Assembly: GCA_937876275.1 (NCBI GenBank)
Contig: CALFIA010000241.1
Coordinates: 1 to 18,994 of the forward strand
DNA length: 18,994 bases
From: an uncultured Actinomycetes bacterium
GTDB lineage: Bacteria > Actinomycetota > Actinomycetes > S36-B12
Direction of reading: 5' to 3'
Shown here piece after piece: positions 14,741 to 18,994 of this stretch (its first letter is position 1; each line of letters starts with the position of its first letter). Under the pieces are notes generated by a model. That model ran no database searches, was not told where the DNA came from, and saw nothing but the letters and a program-made list of their open reading frames with translations. The position numbers and the translations under genes were made by a program.

Positions 14741-14764
14741 TCTATCGCTCGGTGTTCTTCGAAC

Positions 14765-15829
14765 TTAGTGCTGCATACCACCCATATCGACCGCGAACTT
14801 CTGCGGAGTGCCACGGAAGCATCCGATTGAGTACGGGTACTCGTTGTTGAGCACGTAGTGGTAGATCTTCTGCATCTTGCCGTTCCACATGACCTCGCTG
14901 ACCATGCCGTGGCACTCATCGAGTTGGGCGTTCGTGATCAGCTTGCCCTTGGCATCGCGCGGACCATAGATGCCGAATCCATCACGGGCGTATCCGACTA
15001 GCGGCGATGCTTGGCCTGCCTTGCCCTGATCCATGCACTTCCATGAGTAACCGTGGACGTGGTACTGCATTTGATAAGGATGACCAAAGCAGCGGTCAGT
15101 CGGCAATGCAGCATTCGGGTCATAAGCATTTCCCAGGGCATCCAAGGCCACCTCCGCGTGCCATGCAGCACCAACGGTGGCAATGCCGATCGTGAGCTGA
15201 TCAAAGCAGCTGGGCTTCGCTGCGATCTTGGGGTTCATGGGAACCGTGAGTTCCAGGTGGTAGGGCTTGATCGGAATCTCCGCTGCATTCGCGTAGCCAT
15301 AGGCAGGAAGTGCGGCGTAGTACTTGTACGAGGGGGAACTCTTCGGAATGGCGAAGGTGCCGACCTCGAAACTCGGGATGCCGTTGCCCTTGAGGTTACG
15401 GGTTGTCTTGGTCTCGGTGATCTTGAAGACACTCTTCATCTTCACCTTGCCCGGCACCGTATCGATCTTCGAGAGCACCACATTGTTGCCCTGCATCCAC
15501 GGAGTGTTGGCCTGTGTCAACGTTCGGCCGAGCTGCTGGCCCACATCAAGGAAGGAACCATCTGGCAACTTCGTGCCATCTGGGAGAACCGTGCCATTCG
15601 GCGCGGGAGTCTCGACGCACGCATACATGGTGTTCTTCGCCGGCGCGCTGATCGATGTGCCTGCTGGCGCAGTCTTCAGCACGGTCGGCGCTCCATTGCC
15701 GTCCCAGCCCTGGGCTGCAGTTGCCGGGGTGGCGCCAAGACCGAGCGAGGCGAGGAGGCCGGTCGCGATCGCCACGGCGCCGACACCTGCCGCCCACTTA
15801 CCCCGGCGGCTATTGTCATTGAGCTGCAT
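14765..15829 (-). CDS. Secreted YHYH-domain protein, copy 2 (cassette 1)
   Basis: This 354-residue exported protein has a long Sec signal peptide, residues 1-39 (WAAGVGAVAIATGLLASLGLGATPATAA, cleavage before QGWDGNG). The mature protein begins QGWDGNGAPTVLKTAP and ends in a YHYH-type domain: CFGHPYQMQYHVHGYSWKC around 248-265, LVGYARDGFGIYGPRD (277-292) and IYHYVLNNEYPYSIGCF (322-338). The name motif here is YHVH (256-259), so the second Tyr is Val. Start 15829 is supported by a GGAAGGA site 5-6 nt upstream; an earlier in-frame ATG at 15871 would sit inside the promoter repeats. Cysteines at 71, 208, 248, 265, 306 and 337 suggest disulfides. It begins cassette 1. Confidence 0.88.
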   Translation of the reverse strand: MQLNDNSRRGKWAAGVGAVAIATGLLASLGLGATPATAAQGWDGNGAPTVLKTAPAGTSISAPAKNTMYACVETPAPNGTVLPDGTKLPDGSFLDVGQQLGRTLTQANTPWMQGNNVVLSKIDTVPGKVKMKSVFKITETKTTRNLKGNGIPSFEVGTFAIPKSSPSYKYYAALPAYGYANAAEIPIKPYHLELTVPMNPKIAAKPSCFDQLTIGIATVGAAWHAEVALDALGNAYDPNAALPTDRCFGHPYQMQYHVHGYSWKCMDQGKAGQASPLVGYARDGFGIYGPRDAKGKLITNAQLDECHGMVSEVMWNGKMQKIYHYVLNNEYPYSIGCFRGTPQKFAVDMGGMQH

Positions 15830-15872
15830 TGCAGTTCCTTCCATCATTCTCCGACACTTTCGGGACACCATA

Positions 15873-15909
15873 CACTTTTATAGAGATTCTACAACAATCT
15901 GATTCTCTA
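15873..15909. promoter_or_regulatory. Operator-like repeats, site C, before YHYH-2
   Basis: CACTTTTATAGA (15873-15884) is identical to a run at site B. TAGAGATTCTA (15881-15891) and GATTCTCTA (15901-15909) form facing TAGAGA/TCTCTA halves, making the element a longer version of site B. Possible promoter parts on the minus strand are TATAAA (15877-15882), or TTGTAG (15889-15894) with TATGGT (15867-15872) at 16-base spacing. These give leaders of about 35-45 nt to the ATG at 15829. Confidence 0.55.
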
Positions 15910-15948
15910 TTTTGGTGTCGGATTCGTGAAGAATGGGAAAACACCCGA

Positions 15949-15982
15949 CCAGCGGGGTGCGGACCTACCCCCCCCCCGCTGG
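15949..15982 (-). terminator. Hairpin after P450-2 with a 10-C tract
   Basis: CCAGCGGGG (15949-15957) and CCCCGCTGG (15974-15982) are perfect 9-bp arms beyond the P450-2 stop (16023). A run of ten C (15968-15977) lies in the loop and right arm, and a second, wider pairing GACCAGC (15947-15953) / GCTGGTC (16006-16012) is possible. It likely ends the cassette 2 transcript before the cassette 1 promoter. Long homopolymers like this are prone to length error. Confidence 0.6.
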
Positions 15983-16022
15983 CGAGCAGTGGTTCACGGA
16001 GGTCTGCTGGTCAGTGCCCTAG

Positions 16023-17174
16023 TCAGGGAATCGAGACAGGAACGCTCTCGAAACCCCAGTAAAAGAGCGACTTCAGTCGTATCGGCGGCCCCGACGGGGT
16101 GAAGTTGGGCATGGTCGTCAGCAGCTCTTCGAGGAAGATTCGTGACTCAAGACAGGCCATATAGGCGCCAAAGCAGTAGTGCTCACCGGTGAGCATCGCC
16201 AACTGGCCGGAGGCATCACGATGAATATCGAACTTCCCGGGATCAGCGAACTTGCGCTCATCTAGATTTGCCGAAGCAGAGTTGATCCGCACGACAGTAT
16301 TCGCCGGCAAGGTCACTCCCGCCACAACCACCTCACGGGTCGTGATGCGGTTGGCATCTAGAGTCGGGGGATCGAGACGCTGCATCTCCATGTAGGCATT
16401 CGGAATCAGTGCCGGGTTTGCGGCAAGTTCTGCGCGTGCCTCCGGGTGACGCGCCAGGAGTTCGATTCCATTGCCCAGTGCCACAGCAGAGGTAAGGCTG
16501 TTCCCATTTCTGAACCTGAAAAGATATTCCAACAGTTCGATCTGCGTCATCGCCCGAGCGCTATCAGCGCCCACGGCGAGCAATGCGCTCGTGTGATCAT
16601 TTCGGGGATTCGCTCGATGCTCCTCGAGAACTACGGTGAAGAGAGCATCCGCCCGCTCGAGAATGCCCTCGAGTGTGACAGGGCCAACCTCGGGATCGGT
16701 GGTGAAGATGAGCGGAACCAGATGATCGATCATGTGCAGGTCTTCGAGTTGCTCGGCGGACAGCCCCAGCATCACCCCGGTTGCCTCTAGGAAATAGGGA
16801 GTCACGAGATCTTTGATGAGGTCACACTCAGTACCCGCAGCCGCCTTCGTGATCAGTGAGCGTGCAAGGGTGCGAAGGGTCTCTTCAAGGCCGTCTTGGT
16901 ACTTCTTGTCAAAGGCCGACTGCATCAGCGCAAGTTCGATCCCGTGTTCTGGCGGATCCATGGAGCCCATCTTCGGACGTGCCACGTCGCGCAATCCTGC
17001 GCTGGAAAAGGTCATCGGATCCTGACACACGGCATACACGTCGTCGTATCGAGAGATCACGGCTCCTTGCTCCGTCATGAAAACCGGAGATTCATCGCGC
17101 AGCTTCTTGTAGAGGGCCTCTCGATTGTTGCGGAAGTCCTCAGACAGTGGGGTCATATAGGTCATGTCAGCCAT
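16023..17174 (-). CDS. Cytochrome P450, cassette 2
   Basis: This 383-residue P450 is paralogous to P450-1, with long shared blocks such as SRYDDV, SMDPPEHG, SAFDKKYQDGLE, LEYLFRFRNGN and NFTPSGPP. It keeps the ExxR E263-M-Q-R266 and the heme-ligand cysteine C334 in LTGEHYCFGAYMA. It departs from the usual pattern further than its paralogue. The I-helix box reads G-N-S-L-T-S (224-229), with no acid and Ser for the second Thr, and the heme-loop FGxG is MLTG. The ATG at 17174 follows an extended -10 TGCTAGCCT that ends 6 nt upstream; site D lies 32 nt upstream. The substrate pocket is likely different from P450-1 given divergence around residues 150-190 and 270-300. The electron source is unknown. 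Confidence 0.9.
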   Translation of the reverse strand: MADMTYMTPLSEDFRNNREALYKKLRDESPVFMTEQGAVISRYDDVYAVCQDPMTFSSAGLRDVARPKMGSMDPPEHGIELALMQSAFDKKYQDGLEETLRTLARSLITKAAAGTECDLIKDLVTPYFLEATGVMLGLSAEQLEDLHMIDHLVPLIFTTDPEVGPVTLEGILERADALFTVVLEEHRANPRNDHTSALLAVGADSARAMTQIELLEYLFRFRNGNSLTSAVALGNGIELLARHPEARAELAANPALIPNAYMEMQRLDPPTLDANRITTREVVVAGVTLPANTVVRINSASANLDERKFADPGKFDIHRDASGQLAMLTGEHYCFGAYMACLESRIFLEELLTTMPNFTPSGPPIRLKSLFYWGFESVPVSIP

Positions 17175-17205
17175 GGCGTGAGGCTAGCACCGAAATGCGG
17201 ATAAC

Positions 17206-17220
17206 TAGAGAGATATTCTA
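17206..17220. promoter_or_regulatory. Operator-like repeat, site D, before P450-2
   Basis: TAGAGAGATATTCTA has TAGA/TCTA ends and the TAGAGA core seen at sites A-C. It lies 32 nt upstream of the P450-2 ATG and overlaps the -35 position for the extended -10 TGCTAGCCT (minus strand, 17181-17189), the same geometry as site B before P450-1 (34 nt). Confidence 0.55.
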
Positions 17221-17313
17221 ATTTTTCGCATGAATTTATCTCGTGCCGGCCGTGAATTCACAAGGGTCGAAAACAACGAGATGAGTTGTTCAGACTGATG
17301 AACACGAACGAGT

Positions 17314-17739
17314 TCAGGCGGAAGTCGGGGTCTCGCTCGTTGTTGACTTCGGCAGGCTGCGAGCGATTCGATTGCGATCCCACATGAAAGCGAGCGCCCA
17401 CACCACGATCTTGGCGCCCGAGAGTGCGGCCAGGGTGTAATCCTGCACATTGATCAGCAGGATCAGTTCGAGTGCGAAGTAGTAGAGCACCCAGGCGTAG
17501 GCGAAGATTCGTAGAACGGGGAACTTTCGCCACAAGATAATGGCGGCAGCCAGCAGCTGGGCGATAGGGAGTACCCAAATGCCCAGGTACTCCGGCATGT
17601 GCAGCTCACCGGATATTTCATTCGCCATGACCGAACTGCGAAACACCAGGACGGCAGAGAAGATCAGCAGAGCGCACAGGAGGATCGTGGCAGTCCAGTA
17701 CCGCCCGCGGTTCCAGGTTTTTTCCGTTGACTTAGTCAT
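17314..17739 (-). CDS. Four-helix DoxX-like membrane protein, cassette 2
   Basis: This 141-residue inner-membrane protein has four helices: about YWTATILLCALLIFSAVLVF, YLGIWVLPIAQLLAAAIIL, FAYAWVLYYFALELILLI and GAKIVVWALAFMWD, then the basic tail DRNRIARSLPKS. Tail and helix order match the DoxX-like gene of cassette 1. The ATG at 17739 has a GGGGAG site 5-6 nt upstream, in a context (GAGCACTCATGA) almost the same as that of the cassette 1 gene. Its role is unknown, with family assignment based on length and topology. It lies between YHYH-3 and P450-2. Confidence 0.75.
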   Translation of the reverse strand: MTKSTEKTWNRGRYWTATILLCALLIFSAVLVFRSSVMANEISGELHMPEYLGIWVLPIAQLLAAAIILWRKFPVLRIFAYAWVLYYFALELILLINVQDYTLAALSGAKIVVWALAFMWDRNRIARSLPKSTTSETPTSA

Positions 17740-17825
17740 GAGTGCTCCCCAAAGAATTTGCTCTAATCCTAGTGGATGGCCCCTCCCCTCTGGAGCAGAC
17801 TCTCAAGGATTGTGGGCCACGAACG

Positions 17826-17872
17826 CGAATGTGCGGTGTCGCTTCGAAGAGTGAGGGGGCACCGCACATTCG
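17826..17872 (-). terminator. Hairpin in the YHYH-3/DoxX-2 gap
   Basis: The 13-bp arms CGAATGTGCGGTG (17826-17838) and CACCGCACATTCG (17860-17872) pair perfectly, with a 21-base centre that may pair further through G-U pairs. Position and sequence (GTGCGGTGTCGCTTC vs GTGCAGTGTCACCTC) match the hairpin of cassette 1 at 14695-14740. Both stand just after the YHYH stop. Confidence 0.7.
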
Positions 17873-17888
17873 TGCTGATCGAGGGTTC

Positions 17889-18863
17889 TTACAACTTGGG
17901 TGCTTGCGCCATATCCTTCATCGGGATGTGCGGGGTGCCTCGGAAGCAGCCGATCGAGTATGGGTACTCGTTGTTGAGCACGTAGTGGTAAATCTTCTGC
18001 ATCTTTCCGTTGAACATGACCTCGCTCACCATGCCGTGGCACTCATCAAGCTGCGCATTGGTGACGACCTTGCCGTTCGCGCCGCGTGGGCCATACACAC
18101 CAAAGCCATCCATGGCATAGCCAACAAGCGGAGACTGCTGGCCGGCCTTGCCCTGGTCCATGCACTTCCAGGAGTAGCCGTGGTAGTGGTACTCACCCAC
18201 GTACGGGTGGCCGAAGCAAGAGTCGGTTGGGAGAGCCGCGTTGGGGTCATAGAGATTCAATTTGGAATCCGGCGCGACCTCGGCGTGCCAGGCAGCTCCA
18301 GTGAGGGTGATGCCGGTCATGAGGGTGGGAATGCAATGTGGCTTGGCTGAAGCCTTGGGGTTCAGGGGCAAGGTCACATCAAGATCCCATTCGTTGACCG
18401 GAATCTCTGCAGCATTTGCGTAGCCCTGTGCAGGAAGAGCCGCGTAATAGCTGTAGGCAGCGGAGTTCTGCGGAATCGGGAAGATTCCCATGGGAGTAGA
18501 CGGGATGCCGTTGCCCTTGAGATGACGCGTGGTCTTTGTCTCGGTGACCTTGAAGATGCTCTTCCGCTTCACCTTGCCCGGCACCGTTGCGATCTTCGAG
18601 AGGATCACCTTGCCGTCCTGAACCCATGGAGTCTGGGCTTGGACGAGCTGGGTCGCGATGGTCTTTCCGATAGTGGCCGTCATATCGGTGCCAGGAATCG
18701 GAATGGTGTCGTGGCACGGAAAGAAGGTGTTCTTTGCCGGGCCGGTCAGCGGGGTGCCAGTCGGCGCAGTCTTCAGGAATGGCGGGGCGCCATTGCCGTC
18801 CCAGCCCGGGGCTGCACTTGCCGAGGTTGTTCCTAGGCCGAGTGAGGCAACCAAGCCAGTGGC
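17889..18863 (-). CDS. Secreted YHYH-domain protein, copy 3 (cassette 2), 5'-truncated at a junction
   Basis: About 324 residues remain. The mature part PGWDGNGAPPFLKTAPTG runs parallel to copy 2, and the YHYH domain is intact: CFGHPYVGEYHYHGYSWKC (YHYH, against YHVH in copy 2), LVGYAMDGFGVYGPRG and IYHYVLNNEYPYSIGCF. Upstream, homology to the copy 2 signal peptide (ATGLLASLGLG) stops near 18861-18865, where the sequence changes to a permease gene in another frame. No plausible signal-peptide start exists beyond that point, so the first ~20 codons and the promoter are missing. A TTG at 18854 is an open-frame start, not a real one. The break is either an assembly chimera or a real rearrangement. 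Confidence 0.85.
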   Translation of the reverse strand, partial: ATGLVASLGLGTTSASAAPGWDGNGAPPFLKTAPTGTPLTGPAKNTFFPCHDTIPIPGTDMTATIGKTIATQLVQAQTPWVQDGKVILSKIATVPGKVKRKSIFKVTETKTTRHLKGNGIPSTPMGIFPIPQNSAAYSYYAALPAQGYANAAEIPVNEWDLDVTLPLNPKASAKPHCIPTLMTGITLTGAAWHAEVAPDSKLNLYDPNAALPTDSCFGHPYVGEYHYHGYSWKCMDQGKAGQQSPLVGYAMDGFGVYGPRGANGKVVTNAQLDECHGMVSEVMFNGKMQKIYHYVLNNEYPYSIGCFRGTPHIPMKDMAQAPKL

Positions 18864-18994
18864 GAGACCGGGCGCAGCAAACTGATGAGCGGGTTGAACA
18901 TGCGCGACAGGAAGGTGAAGCGGCCAATCACAAAGCCCGCCGGGATGCCGACGAGCGCCGCCAGGCCAAAGCCCACGGCCACGCGTTCGAGCGA
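18833..18994 (-). CDS. Fragment of nitrate/taurine-type ABC transporter permease, fused at a chimeric junction
   Basis: Reading from the right edge, the minus strand encodes 53 codons with RVAVGFGLAALVGIPAGFVIGR, LSRMFNPLISLLRPVSPLAWLP and a stop at 18833. This is the N-terminal-to-middle region of BPD-type permeases of the nitrate/sulfonate/taurine family, whose EAA-like loop normally continues after LRPVSPLAWLP. Here it stops being permease-like at 18845 and enters the YHYH gene in another frame. Its codons (GGC, CTG, GCG) look more like proteobacteria than the neighbouring genes. It is a gene fragment, not a working gene. Confidence 0.75.
   Translation of the reverse strand, partial: SLERVAVGFGLAALVGIPAGFVIGRFTFLSRMFNPLISLLRPVSPLAWLPHSA

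Noticed and set aside
15053..15883. 276-codon plus-strand frame opposite YHYH-2
   Set aside because: It is antisense to a gene with signal peptide and domain homology in three copies; composition is His/Arg-rich as expected for a shadow frame.
1..18994. CRISPR arrays, tRNA or rRNA genes, insertion sequences
   Set aside because: I saw no regularly spaced repeats, tRNA-like cloverleaf with CCA-end context, rRNA signature or transposase in either strand.

Overview
The window looks like a moderately high-GC actinobacterial chromosome segment. The evidence is codon use with mostly G/C third positions, TAnnnT -10 elements lying exactly 6 nt before several start codons (leaderless-type promoters), a PPOX flavoprotein of a type common in Actinobacteria, and Actinobacteria-like DHA2 transporter and P450 genes. 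The species cannot be named from the sequence. The last ~130 bases (about 18866-18994) look foreign: they encode part of a nitrate/taurine-type ABC permease with proteobacteria-like codon use, joined into the signal peptide of the last gene.

Left part (1-7960): the 3' part of an APC-family amino-acid permease; a YCII-domain protein; a fused HTH-nucleotidyltransferase (MntA-type) antitoxin whose HEPN partner survives only as a start-codon remnant; a DHA2-family MFS exporter divergent from its probable TetR repressor; a SAM-dependent methyltransferase; a HigB/HigA-type toxin-antitoxin pair behind two tandem palindromes; and a leftward cluster of a small alpha/beta-barrel protein, a PPOX flavoprotein and an aldo/keto reductase.

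Right part (8251-18863): the most distinctive region. It holds a secreted YHYH-domain protein, a DUF2165-like four-helix membrane protein, a stand-alone branched-chain-amino-acid-type binding protein, two tandem paralogous TetR regulators, and then two head-to-tail copies of a three-gene leftward cassette: secreted YHYH-domain protein, four-helix DoxX-like membrane protein, unusual cytochrome P450. A strong hairpin sits in the equivalent YHYH/DoxX gap of both copies. Related inverted repeats of the form TAGA(GA)...TCTA lie before P450-1, P450-2, YHYH-2 and the DUF2165 gene, which suggests one regulon, possibly run by the two TetR paralogues. The P450s keep the heme cysteine and ExxR, but lack the usual I-helix acid and have a degenerate heme loop. 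I know of no described function for a YHYH/DoxX/P450 unit; it is the best candidate here for an undescribed system.
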